Below the pieces are notes generated by a model. It saw only the letters and a list, made by a program, of their open reading frames with translations. It ran no database searches and had not been told where the DNA came from. A program made the position numbers and the translations under genes. A stretch of 58,425 nt of DNA from Streptosporangiales bacterium (GTDB lineage Bacteria > Actinomycetota > Actinomycetes > Streptosporangiales > WHST01): NCBI GenBank assembly GCA_009379955.1, contig WHST01000028.1, positions 1 through 58,425 of the forward strand, in the 5' to 3' direction. Below are positions 11,444 to 20,122 of this stretch, one piece after another; within the stretch, counting starts at the first letter, position 1, and every line of letters begins with the position of its first letter.

Positions 11444-11462
11444 GTGTCTCAATATGAGACAC
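11444..11462. promoter_or_regulatory. Operator palindrome in the prm/regulator divergent region
   Basis: GTGTCTCA-ATA-TGAGACAC, perfect 8-bp arms around ATA. It contains the same 15-mer found upstream of prmA and lies between the minus-strand operon and the plus-strand activator gene. It is probably the main activator-binding site and may also autoregulate the activator. Confidence 0.7.
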
Positions 11463-11549
11463 CGAGCTGCCCCGTCGCAGGTATACGCTCATGCGCAGGA
11501 CACCGGTGTTCACATCCCGTGCTGTCCTCAGTGAGCATGGGGAGGCTCG

Positions 11550-13355
11550 ATGGACGACACCTCGCTCGTCCGCCCCGACGAGGACATCGGCCTCGCTCGC
11601 ACACGCGTCCGGTTCCTCACCTCGGAGAGCATCGAACCGGACACCGTGCGTGACACGATCCTGGCCTCGTGGCTACGGTCACGGGAATTCCACGTACCGG
11701 CCGACCGGATCGAGCTGCCGTACGTGCCGGACCACGATCCGGAGACCCCGCTGATGCGTGCGGGTGAACCGGTGCTGGCCAGACTCAGCGAGCAGCTCGA
11801 CGGTCAGGCGATCAGCCTGATCCTCACCGATCCCACCGGTCTGGTGCTGAGCCGACAGACGGGAGACCCTGACCTCAACCGGCACCTGGAGACGGTGGAG
11901 CTGGCACCCGGGTTCAGCTACGGGGAACGTTTCGTCGGCACCAACGGTATCGGCACCGCCCTCGAGGAGGGTCGGCCGTCGCACGTGTTCGGGCACGAGC
12001 ACTATGCGGAGAACCTGGAGAACCTCGCCTGCGCGGGGGCACCGATCCGGCACCCGATCACCGGCAAGACCGTCGGCGCGGTCGACCTCACCTGCTGGCG
12101 CAGGGACGCCGGTCAGCTGCTCGTGCTGCTCGCCAAGTCGACAGCCGAGCAGATCAGACAGGCACTGCTCTCCTATACGCACAGCCAGGAGCTCCTCCTG
12201 TTCCAGGCATATCTGCGTGCCTGCCAGCGAAGCACCGGAGCCGTCATCGCGTTCAGGGACGACGTGGTGATGATGAACGACCGTGCCCGCAAGCTGCTCG
12301 ACGCCGCCGACCAGGCGGTCGTGCTCGCCCACGCGGATCAGGCGTTGTCCGGCGGGAGCAGCACCACGATCAGCGTGTCTCTTCCCACGGGCGGCAAGGC
12401 GCGCCTGCACTGTCGTCGTGTGCACGGCGAGCGACGTGGCCGGACCCTCGGCGGCGTGGTGCACGTGGACCTGATCGACGCGGACGCCCTGGGCGGCGAC
12501 ATGATGGGCGGCTCCCTGCCGACGTTCCTCCCTGGCGTGATCGGGTCGACGCCGTTGTGGCTGCGTTGCTGTCGTGACGTGGACGCGGCATGTGGTCGGG
12601 GCGAGTGGCTGATACTCGCCGGCGAGCCTGGCACCGGCCGGTACACGTTGGCCCGTTGCGCGCAACAACGGCACCGGCCGACAGGGCGTCTGCACGCGGT
12701 GGACGCCACGTCCGACGACGATTGGCTCGCGCGTGTGCGGCGAGACCTCGTCGAGGATCCGGTGGACGCCCTCGTGATCCGGAACGCGGACCAGCTGTCC
12801 GACGACAGGCTGGCCACCCTGACCACGATCCTCGAACAGGTCGACACCGGTCGCCACGCGGGAGCGCCATGGATCGCCATGACGCTCTCCCCGGACTCCA
12901 CGACCGACACCCGCCTGGTCCGCCTGCTCGCCCTCTTCCCCCGTACCGTCCACCTCCCGCCGCTGAGACAGCGCGCCGAGGACCTCCGCGAGCTCGTCCC
13001 GCTCCTGCTCAGCAAGCTCGGCCACGGGGACCGGCTGACGTACTCACCTGCCGCCATACACCTGCTGATGCGTGCCAGCTGGCCCGGCAACGTGGCGCAG
13101 CTCTACGACATGCTCAAGAACGTCGCGCGCCGCCGGCGCGCAGGCACGATCCGCCCCGCAGACCTGCCGCCCGAGTTCAGGGCACTGAACAGACGCCCAC
13201 TCAACCGTCTGGAGTCCGCAGAACGCGACGCCGTCGTCCAGAGCCTCGACGACGCCGAAGGCAACAAGATGCGCGCCGCTACCCTGCTCGGCATCTCCAG
13301 AGCGACCCTGTACCGCAAGATCCACGAGTACGACATAGTCCTGTCCGGCCACTGA
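11550..13355 (+). CDS. mimR: AcoR/MimR-type GAF-AAA-Fis transcriptional activator
   Basis: 601 residues. A GAF sensor domain occupies about residues 70-195 (GFSYGERFVGTNGIGTAL, then HPITGKTVGAVDLTCW). A degenerate AAA+ domain covers about 350-520, and a Fis-type HTH ends the protein (GNKMRAATLLGISRATLYRK). The Walker A segment reads GEPGTGR with Arg364 where Lys is expected, and the GAFTGA loop that contacts sigma-54 is absent, so it should act with an ordinary sigma factor. It is divergent from the monooxygenase operon; in Mycobacterium the equivalent MimR activates mimABCD in response to acetone. ATG at 11550 follows GGGGAGG. Confidence 0.88.
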   Translation: MDDTSLVRPDEDIGLARTRVRFLTSESIEPDTVRDTILASWLRSREFHVPADRIELPYVPDHDPETPLMRAGEPVLARLSEQLDGQAISLILTDPTGLVLSRQTGDPDLNRHLETVELAPGFSYGERFVGTNGIGTALEEGRPSHVFGHEHYAENLENLACAGAPIRHPITGKTVGAVDLTCWRRDAGQLLVLLAKSTAEQIRQALLSYTHSQELLLFQAYLRACQRSTGAVIAFRDDVVMMNDRARKLLDAADQAVVLAHADQALSGGSSTTISVSLPTGGKARLHCRRVHGERRGRTLGGVVHVDLIDADALGGDMMGGSLPTFLPGVIGSTPLWLRCCRDVDAACGRGEWLILAGEPGTGRYTLARCAQQRHRPTGRLHAVDATSDDDWLARVRRDLVEDPVDALVIRNADQLSDDRLATLTTILEQVDTGRHAGAPWIAMTLSPDSTTDTRLVRLLALFPRTVHLPPLRQRAEDLRELVPLLLSKLGHGDRLTYSPAAIHLLMRASWPGNVAQLYDMLKNVARRRRAGTIRPADLPPEFRALNRRPLNRLESAERDAVVQSLDDAEGNKMRAATLLGISRATLYRKIHEYDIVLSGH

Positions 13356-13390
13356 CCCACGAACACTCTCGTCACCCGCCGTCCAGTCGT

Positions 13391-13402
13391 GGTGTTAACA
13401 CC
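13391..13402. repeat. 12-bp perfect palindrome GGTGTTAACACC
   Basis: It lies in the 162-bp gap between the 3' ends of the activator gene and the MmcQ-like gene. It has no T-run, so it is not a classical terminator, and no gene starts next to it. It looks like an operator but has no obvious target. Confidence 0.4.
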
Positions 13403-13517
13403 GTGAGTCGGGGGTTCACACATGCTGCAGCCGATGGGACCCCCCGAATCGCGATGTGCAGCGGTGCTTCACCTCACGAACGTGAGCGGGTCCGGGACGC
13501 CCCCCGCGGACCGAGGG

Positions 13518-13907
13518 TCAGGGCCGCTCGTCGAGGTACTGTTTCGCCAGGCGCTTCGGGGCGCGGCACAGCCAGGCCTCGACGACGAGCTCCTCGAGGT
13601 CGGGGACGTCGATGCGGTCGAGGCGGACGAGGATCGCGGCGTAGCCCTCGAAGTGTGGCGTGGTGAAGAAGACCTCGGGATCGTCGGTGAGCAGCGCCTC
13701 CTTGGCGCCGAGGTCGGGCACGGAGGCGCCGAGGATCGGTCCGTCGGGTGCGGCGTCGCCGAGGTCCTTGCGGTCCTTCTTGCTGAGCGGGCGCTCCCAG
13801 ACGAACCCCTTGCCCCTGACCACCCACGCGGTGTTGCCGTACGAGGTCGTCTCCACGGTCTCGGGCAGCGCCAGTGCCAGCGCGCTCACGTCGTCCCAGG
13901 TCGCCAC
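13518..13907 (-). CDS. MmcQ/YjbR-family protein
   Basis: 129 residues with the YjbR (CyaY-like fold) pattern: ALALPETVETTSYGNTAWVVRGKGFVW split at the middle, an FFTTPHFEGYAAILVRLD core and a C-terminal LVVEAWLCRAPKRLAKQYL helix. The family is a DNA-binding-protein-like fold of unknown cellular role. GTG at 13907 is chosen because TACAGT sits exactly 6 nt upstream, the arrangement of a leaderless gene, and because it gives the family length. The longer open frame upstream runs antisense through vgb. Confidence 0.8.
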   Translation of the reverse strand: MATWDDVSALALALPETVETTSYGNTAWVVRGKGFVWERPLSKKDRKDLGDAAPDGPILGASVPDLGAKEALLTDDPEVFFTTPHFEGYAAILVRLDRIDVPDLEELVVEAWLCRAPKRLAKQYLDERP

Positions 13908-13913
13908 GCCACG

Positions 13914-13919
13914 ACTGTA
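13914..13919 (-). promoter_or_regulatory. -10 box TACAGT, leaderless MmcQ gene
   Basis: TACAGT read on the minus strand, 6 nt before GTG at 13907. Transcription would begin at the start codon. No Shine-Dalgarno sequence is present. Confidence 0.5.
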
Positions 13920-13940
13920 GAGCCCGCCACCGACGGCGAC

Positions 13941-13946
13941 TAGAGT
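13941..13946 (+). promoter_or_regulatory. -10 box TAGAGT, leaderless vgb homologue
   Basis: TAGAGT, then 6 nt (gcgcgg), then the ATG at 13953; no Shine-Dalgarno sequence. It is divergent from the MmcQ promoter 22 bp away. Confidence 0.55.
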
Positions 13947-13952
13947 GCGCGG

Positions 13953-14828
13953 ATGATCACCGAGTTCACCGTGGGAGAACCGGGCTCGGGACCGTACGGC
14001 GTCGTCGCCGGGCCCGACGGCGCGCTCTGGGTCACGCTGGTCCACGCCGGGCAGGTCGTGCGGCTCGGGGTCGACGGCAGTGTCACGGAGCATCCGCTCG
14101 ACTCGCCGACCTGTGGGCCCGCGGTCATCGTCGCCGGACCCGACGGTGCCCTGTGGTTCACCCGGCTGCACGACCACCGGATCGGGCGGATCACCCCCGC
14201 CGGCGAGGCCACGAGCTATGCCCTGCCGACCGCCGACGCGGGGCCGTACGGGATCACCGCCGGGCCGGACGGCGCCCTGTGGTTCACCGAGATGTCGGCC
14301 GACGCCGTCGGCCGCCTCACGCCGGACGGCGAGGTCACCGAGTTCCCGCTGCCCACGAGCGGCGGCCTGCCGTCGATGATCACCACCGGACCCGACGGCG
14401 CCCTGTGGTTCACCCTCAACCAGGGCAACGCGATCGGGCGCATCACCGTGGGCGGCGAGTGCACGATGCATCCGCTGCCGACCGAGGGCACCGCGCCGGT
14501 GGGCATCGCGAGCGGCACCGACGCACTCTGGTACGTCGGCATCCTCGGCGGAGTCGTCGGGAGGATGGCGCTCGACGGATCGGTGCGTGAGTTCCCGCTG
14601 CCCGACCAGGAATCGCGGCCGCACGCGGTCGTCGCCGACCCGTCCGGCGGCGCCTGGTTCACCGAATGGGGCGGCAACAGGATCGGCCACCTCGACGCTG
14701 TCGGCGAGCTGCGCGAGTACGACCTGCCCACCCCGGCGTCCGAGCCGCACGGGCTGACGCTCGGCCCCGACGGCGCGGTGTGGGTGGCGCTGGAAGTGGG
14801 GAAGGCAGCCCGCCTCGCGATGGGCTAG
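13953..14828 (+). CDS. vgb: Virginiamycin B lyase (Vgb) homologue, seven-bladed beta-propeller
   Basis: 291 residues built from about seven 40-residue repeats of the form GPDGALWFT...IGRIT. The catalytic set known for Staphylococcus Vgb can be matched: His224 (RPHAVV), Glu264 and His266 (SEPHG), and Glu281 (ALEVGK). Vgb linearises type B streptogramins by a C-O elimination that needs Mg. Actinomycete copies are common and may protect against or detoxify streptogramins; actual resistance is inference. The gene is divergent from the MmcQ gene and has a leaderless-type promoter. Confidence 0.85.
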   Translation: MITEFTVGEPGSGPYGVVAGPDGALWVTLVHAGQVVRLGVDGSVTEHPLDSPTCGPAVIVAGPDGALWFTRLHDHRIGRITPAGEATSYALPTADAGPYGITAGPDGALWFTEMSADAVGRLTPDGEVTEFPLPTSGGLPSMITTGPDGALWFTLNQGNAIGRITVGGECTMHPLPTEGTAPVGIASGTDALWYVGILGGVVGRMALDGSVREFPLPDQESRPHAVVADPSGGAWFTEWGGNRIGHLDAVGELREYDLPTPASEPHGLTLGPDGAVWVALEVGKAARLAMG

Positions 14829-14903
14829 TCCGCCGGCTCGGTATTGGTGCGTTACACACTAATTTGGCCGGAAGTGGTCGGGTTAATGGCCGGGTATTCC
14901 TGG

Positions 14904-14909
14904 TAGTAT
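14904..14909 (+). promoter_or_regulatory. -10 box TAGTAT, leaderless DUF222 gene
   Basis: TAGTAT followed by 7 nt (cgaacgt) and the ATG at 14917, with no Shine-Dalgarno sequence. Confidence 0.55.
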
Positions 14910-14916
14910 CGAACGT

Positions 14917-16227
14917 ATGATCGAATGCCGGCGGTTGACGGTGGGTGACCTGCACGTGGTCGCCGCCGAGGCCCTGGCGCCCGGCCCACAGATGCAACGA
15001 GTCCTGGACACGATCGACGTCGCCGCGGTGACCCACGACTCGCGGTTGGCGATGGTCGAGCTGTACCAGCGGTGCGAGGCCGCACTCGCGGCGCGGCAGC
15101 AGCAGGTGCTTGGCGCGTTCGACTACGGCGACGACCCGGGTGGTGACCACGACACCCGCGGTGAGCTCGCGCCGCTGCTGCGGTTGTCGGAAGGCACGGT
15201 GCATTCCCGGCTCACCGTGGCCGACGCGTCGTCCGGGATGTTCACCGCGACGCTTGCCCTGTTGGCGGGTGGGCAGGTCACATACTGGCACCTGCGGGCC
15301 TTGGTCGACGAGACCCAGGCCCTCACCCCCGACCTCGCGTTGACGGTCGAGGAGCGGGTGCTGCCCAAGGCGCCGGAGCAGACGCTGAGTGAGTTCCGTG
15401 CGGCATTGCGCCGCGCGGTGGCCGCGGTCGATCCCGACGGTGCCGCCGACCGGGTCGCGTGGCGGGTCAAGGACCGTGCCGCCTGGGTGAAGCCACTGGC
15501 CGACGGGGTGTCCTCCTTGACCGCGGTGATGGCCGGCGATGTCGCTGCCGCGGCGTGGACCCGCGTCGACGACCTCGCGCGGAAGACCGTGCCGGACGAC
15601 GACCGGACGCTGGATCAGCGGCGCGCGGACACCGTCGCCGACCTGCTCCTCGGCACCGTCCCCGGCGACCGGCAACCACCGGCCGCGCGGGTCGAGGTCA
15701 CGATCTCCGCGGACACCCTGCGGGGCGGGAACGAGCCCGGGGAGCTGCACGGCCACGGCCCGATCCCCGCACCACTCGCCCGAGACATCGCAACCCGCGC
15801 CGGGTCGACGTGGCGGCGCCTGGTCATCGACTCGACGACCGGGTGGCTGCGGGCGTGCGGGGAGAAGACCTACCGCCCCGGCGACTGGACCAGCCTCCTG
15901 ACCGACACCATCGAACCCGTCCCCGCCGCGGTCCCCACTCGGAAGCCGGGCGCGGCGCTGGACCGGTACGTGAGGGCCCGCGACGTCCGGTGCGTATTCC
16001 CCGGCTGCCGCAGACGCGCCAAGACCTGCGACCTGGACCACACGATCCGCTGGGAACACGGCGGCGCCACAGCAGCGAAGAACCTCCACCCGCTATGTCG
16101 CCGGCACCATCGGTGGAAAGACGACGACGACATCACATGGCGATTACGCTCTAACGATGACGGCACCAGCACCTGGACCAGCCCCACCGGCCGCAGCTAT
16201 CTGCGACATCCCCACGATCACCGTTGA
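14917..16227 (+). CDS. DUF222 domain-containing HNH endonuclease
   Basis: 436 residues. The first 330 or so form the DUF222 domain (LSEGTVHSRLTVADASSG, LPKAPEQTLSEFRAALRRAV). The C-terminus is an HNH nuclease: VRCVFPGCRRRAKTCDLDH, IRWEHGGATAAKNLHPLCRRHH. The HNH core is DLDH...N...H, with two CxxC-like pairs for structural zinc. The family resembles the REP13E12 proteins of mycobacteria and is typically multicopy in actinomycetes; its biological role is unsettled and mobility is suspected. It converges with the GH2 gene, leaving 8 bp. Confidence 0.88.
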   Translation: MIECRRLTVGDLHVVAAEALAPGPQMQRVLDTIDVAAVTHDSRLAMVELYQRCEAALAARQQQVLGAFDYGDDPGGDHDTRGELAPLLRLSEGTVHSRLTVADASSGMFTATLALLAGGQVTYWHLRALVDETQALTPDLALTVEERVLPKAPEQTLSEFRAALRRAVAAVDPDGAADRVAWRVKDRAAWVKPLADGVSSLTAVMAGDVAAAAWTRVDDLARKTVPDDDRTLDQRRADTVADLLLGTVPGDRQPPAARVEVTISADTLRGGNEPGELHGHGPIPAPLARDIATRAGSTWRRLVIDSTTGWLRACGEKTYRPGDWTSLLTDTIEPVPAAVPTRKPGAALDRYVRARDVRCVFPGCRRRAKTCDLDHTIRWEHGGATAAKNLHPLCRRHHRWKDDDDITWRLRSNDDGTSTWTSPTGRSYLRHPHDHR

Positions 16228-16235
16228 CCGGAACC

Positions 16236-18038
16236 CTAGGCCGGCTGCTCGATCGCGGCCGGGCGCTGCTGCACGGCGCGGATCCGCGCCACGTCGAGCT
16301 TCCCCGAGCGGTCGAAGCGGTAGACGCCGTTCTCCTCCTGGAAGACGTCGGTGAGCTGGGTGTAGCAGTAGCCGAACATGAACGGGTCGTCGAGCAGCAC
16401 GTCGACGAGCCCGGCGAAGCGCCGGTGGACCTCCTCCTCGCTCGCCGGACGTTCCCCGTAGCCCCAGGAGTCGTCACGCCGGTCGGGGTCGGGGTTCCAC
16501 CAGATGCCGCCGAACTCGCTGCAGAAGTACGGCTGCCCGCGGTACGGCACCGACCACGGCACGCCGTCCGGGCTCTCGTTGACGTACGGGTTGCGGTCGG
16601 CGAGGCCCTTCATCTGCTCGCCGAAGACGACCGGGTCCTGCTCGTAGTCGTGCGAGTCGTAGACGTCGGCGTCGAGCACGCGGTGGGAGTGGCCGGACGT
16701 GTCGAGCACCGGCCGCGACGGGTCGGCGGCCTTGGTCGCGAGGTACATCCCGCGCGTCACGTCGTCGAGCACGGTGAGCCGGTCGTGCAGCGTCTGCCGG
16801 GTCTCGTTGAGCGGGCACCAGCCGACGATGCTCGGGTGGGAGTGGTCGCGCTCCAGCGCCTCCAGCCACTGCGTGACGTACGACGCCGTCGGCTGCTGGT
16901 TGTCGCCGGGCGGTCCCTGGACGTCCGCGCCCCAGTCGCCGAACTCGCCCCACACCAGATAGCCCATCCGGTCGGCGTGGTAGAGGAAGCGCTCCTCGAA
17001 GACCTTCTGGTGCAGTCGCGCGCCGTTGAACCCGGCCGCGAGCGCCAGCTCGATGTCGCGCCGGAGCGCGTCGTCGCTCGGCGCGGTCATCAGGCCTTCG
17101 GGGTAGTAGCCCTGGTCGAGGACGAGCCGTTGGAACACCCTCCTGCCGTTCAACGTGATGGCGTGCCCGTCGATCGCGACGCCGCGCAGCCCGGCGTAGC
17201 TCGCGGCCGAGTCGACGACGGTGCCGCCGGCGTCGAGCAGATCGACGCGCACGTCGTACAGGTGCGGGTCGTCAGGCGACCAGGTGCGGACGCGGTCGGC
17301 GGGGAGTGCCAGCCACACCTCGGGGGCGAGGTCGAGGTCGGCGCGCGACTCGGCCGTCACCACCGTGCCCGCGGCGTCGGACAGCGTGACGCGGACGCGC
17401 CGGCCGGCGCGGTTCGCGGACACCGGCACGGTGACCCGGAACGCCGACGCCGCGAGGTTCGGCGTGATACGCGGTCGTCCGAGTCGCGTCTCGGGCACCG
17501 GCTCGCACCACACCGTCTGCCAGATGCCTGTCGTGCGCCCGTACGTGGCGCGCGCACCGCGGTACGCCGTCGACTGCTTGCCCCGCGCCTGCGGGCCGTA
17601 CCGCGAGTCGCGTGCACGGACGACGACGGTGTACGGCCGTCCGGGCTCGGCGCGGTCGGTCAGGTCACAGGAGAACGGCGTGAACCCACCGCGGTGACGA
17701 ACGGCTTCGGCGCCGTCGACCCACACCGTGGTGTCGTGGTCGACGGCCTGGAAGTGCAGCAGCACGCGGCGTCCCGCCCACCCGTCGGGCACCGTCACCG
17801 AGCGGCGGTACCAGACGGCGGTGTGGAAGTCCGGGTCGCCGATGCCGGACAGCTCCGACTCGGGGCAGAACGGCACGACGATCTCGCCGGCGAGGTCGCG
17901 GTCGAGCAGCCCGCGCTCGAGACCGGAGTCGCCCCGGTCGATCTCGAACGCCCACGTCCCGTTGAGGCATAGCCACTCGTCGCGGACGAACTGCGGGCGC
18001 GGGTACTCGGGACGGGGCACGGACGTCGGTTCGGTCAC
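16236..18038 (-). CDS. Glycoside hydrolase family 2 (beta-glucuronidase/galactosidase-like)
   Basis: 600 residues from GTG at 18038, with GAGGGA upstream. The N-terminal sugar-binding jelly roll (LCLNGTWAFEIDRG, VWYRRSVTVPDGWAG) is followed by an Ig-like domain and a TIM barrel. Catalytic residues: acid/base Glu412 in PLNETRQ and nucleophile Glu508 in YFCSEFGGIW. There is no signal peptide, so it acts in the cytoplasm on imported sugars. It is on the same strand as and 188 bp downstream of the permease pair, so it is part of the import locus. Substrate is unknown; the linked sulfatase suggests a sulfated or uronic-acid glycan. Confidence 0.9.
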   Translation of the reverse strand: MTEPTSVPRPEYPRPQFVRDEWLCLNGTWAFEIDRGDSGLERGLLDRDLAGEIVVPFCPESELSGIGDPDFHTAVWYRRSVTVPDGWAGRRVLLHFQAVDHDTTVWVDGAEAVRHRGGFTPFSCDLTDRAEPGRPYTVVVRARDSRYGPQARGKQSTAYRGARATYGRTTGIWQTVWCEPVPETRLGRPRITPNLAASAFRVTVPVSANRAGRRVRVTLSDAAGTVVTAESRADLDLAPEVWLALPADRVRTWSPDDPHLYDVRVDLLDAGGTVVDSAASYAGLRGVAIDGHAITLNGRRVFQRLVLDQGYYPEGLMTAPSDDALRRDIELALAAGFNGARLHQKVFEERFLYHADRMGYLVWGEFGDWGADVQGPPGDNQQPTASYVTQWLEALERDHSHPSIVGWCPLNETRQTLHDRLTVLDDVTRGMYLATKAADPSRPVLDTSGHSHRVLDADVYDSHDYEQDPVVFGEQMKGLADRNPYVNESPDGVPWSVPYRGQPYFCSEFGGIWWNPDPDRRDDSWGYGERPASEEEVHRRFAGLVDVLLDDPFMFGYCYTQLTDVFQEENGVYRFDRSGKLDVARIRAVQQRPAAIEQPA

Positions 18039-18060
18039 TGTGGTGGTCCCTCGGTCTCGG

Positions 18061-18190
18061 GTGGGTGGGCGGTCAAGTTGGCACGGGTGGGTGGGCGGTC
18101 CAGTCGGCACGGGTGGGTGGGCGGTCCAGTCGGCACGGGTGGGTGGGCGGTCCAGTTGGCACGGGTGGGTGGGCGGTCCAGTGGGCACGG
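18061..18190. repeat. Five tandem copies of a 26-bp repeat
   Basis: Copies begin at 18061, 18087, 18113, 18139 and 18165. The unit starts gtgggtgggcggtc and ends ggcacgg; copies differ at only a few positions around bases 15-20. It fills the gap between the permease and GH2 genes. The copies abut with no spacers, so it is a minisatellite, not a CRISPR. A partial degenerate unit follows up to about 18220. Confidence 0.9.
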
Positions 18191-18226
18191 GTGCGTGTCG
18201 CGGGCGGGTGGGCGGTGCGTGTCGCG

Positions 18227-19069
18227 TCAGGACTTCACGGCTCCTGCGATGCCGTCGACGAAGTAGCGCTGCAGCGCCACGAACAGCACCACGACGGGCA
18301 GCATGGAGATGGTCGCAGCCGCGGCCATCCCGGACCAGTCGGTGGTGTTCTCGCCGACGAAGGCCAGCATCCCGACGCTCACCGTACGCAGGTCCGGACG
18401 CGAGAACGTGAACGCCAGCGGCAGGAAGAAGGCGTTCCACGTGCTGAGGAAGGTGAGCACCGTGACCGTCGCGGTCACCGGCTTGGCGAGCGGCAGCATG
18501 ATGCGGAAGAACACGGTGCCGAAGCCGGCGCCGTCGACGAGTGCCGCCTCGGACAGCTCGCGGGGGATGCCGCGGAAGTAGCCGGCGTAGAGCAGGATCG
18601 CGGCGACGTTCGCCGCACCCGAGATCGCGACGACCATGCCGGCCAGGGAGTTCAGCAGGCCGAGACGTTGCGAGATGTCGACGACGGGGATGATCGTGTA
18701 GCCGGTCGGCACGAACAGCGTGGCGACGAGCACGCCGATGACGACCTTGCGGCCGAGGAAGTGGAACCGCGCGATGACGTAGCCGGCCATCGCGCAGCGG
18801 ACGACGACGATGACCACCGTCAGCACGGTGACGATCACCGTGTTGAGCAGGTACCTGCCGAAGTTCGCCTCGCCCCAGGCGCGCGCGTAGTTGTCCCACG
18901 CCGGCGACGACGGCAGCAGGTCGAGCCCCTGCGTGAACACCTCGGCGGACGTCTTGAGCGACGCCGAGATCATCCACAGGAATGGGTAGACCCACAGCAG
19001 GCAGCCCACCGCGAGCAGGAGCGCCGCGATCCACCACGGCAACCGACGCAGCAGCCGTCCGGACGTCAT
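18227..19069 (-). CDS. Sugar ABC transporter permease (MalG type)
   Basis: 280 residues, six predicted membrane helices. The EAA loop that docks the ATPase reads ELSEAALVDGAGFGTVFFRIMLP. ATG at 19069 overlaps the stop of the upstream permease gene by 4 bp (ATGA), which fixes the start. MalG-type partner of the MalF-type permease encoded just upstream; both work with the lipoprotein encoded at 21305. No ATPase gene is in the locus. Confidence 0.92.
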   Translation of the reverse strand: MTSGRLLRRLPWWIAALLLAVGCLLWVYPFLWMISASLKTSAEVFTQGLDLLPSSPAWDNYARAWGEANFGRYLLNTVIVTVLTVVIVVVRCAMAGYVIARFHFLGRKVVIGVLVATLFVPTGYTIIPVVDISQRLGLLNSLAGMVVAISGAANVAAILLYAGYFRGIPRELSEAALVDGAGFGTVFFRIMLPLAKPVTATVTVLTFLSTWNAFFLPLAFTFSRPDLRTVSVGMLAFVGENTTDWSGMAAAATISMLPVVVLFVALQRYFVDGIAGAVKS

Positions 19070-20016
19070 CCGCGCCCACCTCCCCGGCGCGTGGCGCGGA
19101 CGGCGAGCAGCTGCAGCGCGCCGACCAGGCAGACGAACAGGCCGAACAGGACCGCGGCCGCGGAGGCGTAGCCGAGCCGCGGGATCGTCGAGGCGAACGC
19201 CCAGCGGTAGATGTAGACCTCGATCACCTCGGTCGAGAAGAACGGCCCGCCGTTGGTCATCGTGAGGACGAGGTCGAACACCTGCAGCGACGCCTCGACC
19301 GACAGCAGCGTGATGATGACGAGGAACGGCTTGAGCAGCGGCACCGTGATGTGCCGAAGGATGCGCAGCGCACCGGCGCCGTCGATCCGCGCGGCCTCGT
19401 AGACATCGTCGGGGACCGTCTGCAACGCGGCGAGCCAGTAGACGAGCGTGATGCCGAACCACTTCCAGACGTACACCGCGATCGCCGTGCCGAGCGACGT
19501 CGACGACTGGCCGAGGAAGTCGATGCCGTCCGGCGCGAGGCCGATCTCCCGCAGCGCGAGGTTGACCGGGCCGCTCGCCGGGTCGAAGACGAACTGCATG
19601 ACGACGCCGACGATCGCGGTCGTCGTGACCACCGGCAGGAACAGCGCGGTGCGGAACAGCCGGCGCAGCGGCATGCGTGGTGAGTTCAGCACGATCGCGA
19701 CGAGCAGGGTGAGGATCACCTGCAACGGCACCGCGCCCGCGATGAACGTCACGGTTACGGTGAACGAGTTCCAGAACTGCGGGTCGGCCAGCACCTCCTG
19801 GTAGTTCAGGAACCCGATGAACGACCTCTCGGCGTCGAAGCCGTTCCAGTCGGTCAGCGAGTACACGTAGCTGCCGACGATCGGGTAGAGCGTGAAGACG
19901 CCGTAGAGCACGACGGTCGGGGCCAGGAAGAGCCATACCCAGAGCGAGGTGCGGCCGTTGCCGCGCCCGCGCGGCAGTGCCGTCGACGCCGTGGCGCCGG
20001 CGGCGGAGACCGTCAT
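19066..20016 (-). CDS. Sugar ABC transporter permease (MalF type)
   Basis: 316 residues with a cytoplasmic N-terminal tail and six membrane helices (first around residues 28-50). The EAA loop is DVYEAARIDGAGALRILRHITVP. It heads the minus-strand permease pair and is separated from the LacI gene by 106 bp. That gap holds a weak 9-bp inverted repeat (AGGACCTCC at 20020, GGAGGTCCT at 20102) and no recognised gene. Confidence 0.92.
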   Translation of the reverse strand: MTVSAAGATASTALPRGRGNGRTSLWVWLFLAPTVVLYGVFTLYPIVGSYVYSLTDWNGFDAERSFIGFLNYQEVLADPQFWNSFTVTVTFIAGAVPLQVILTLLVAIVLNSPRMPLRRLFRTALFLPVVTTTAIVGVVMQFVFDPASGPVNLALREIGLAPDGIDFLGQSSTSLGTAIAVYVWKWFGITLVYWLAALQTVPDDVYEAARIDGAGALRILRHITVPLLKPFLVIITLLSVEASLQVFDLVLTMTNGGPFFSTEVIEVYIYRWAFASTIPRLGYASAAAVLFGLFVCLVGALQLLAVRATRRGGGRG

Positions 20017-20122
20017 GAGAGGACCTCCGAAGTGAGCATCGCAGCGAGCACGTGAGCAGGAGATTCGGTGATACGCGCCAGTGAGCGAGGAGCGGAGCGG
20101 AGGAGGTCCTCGGGCAATACCG

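Noticed and set aside
11024..11549. Sigma-54 promoter for the monooxygenase operon
   Set aside because: No TGGCAC-N5-TTGC element seen, the activator lacks GAFTGA, and actinobacteria generally lack RpoN.
18061..18190. Possible CRISPR array
   Set aside because: The 26-bp units abut directly with no unique spacers, no leader and no cas genes.
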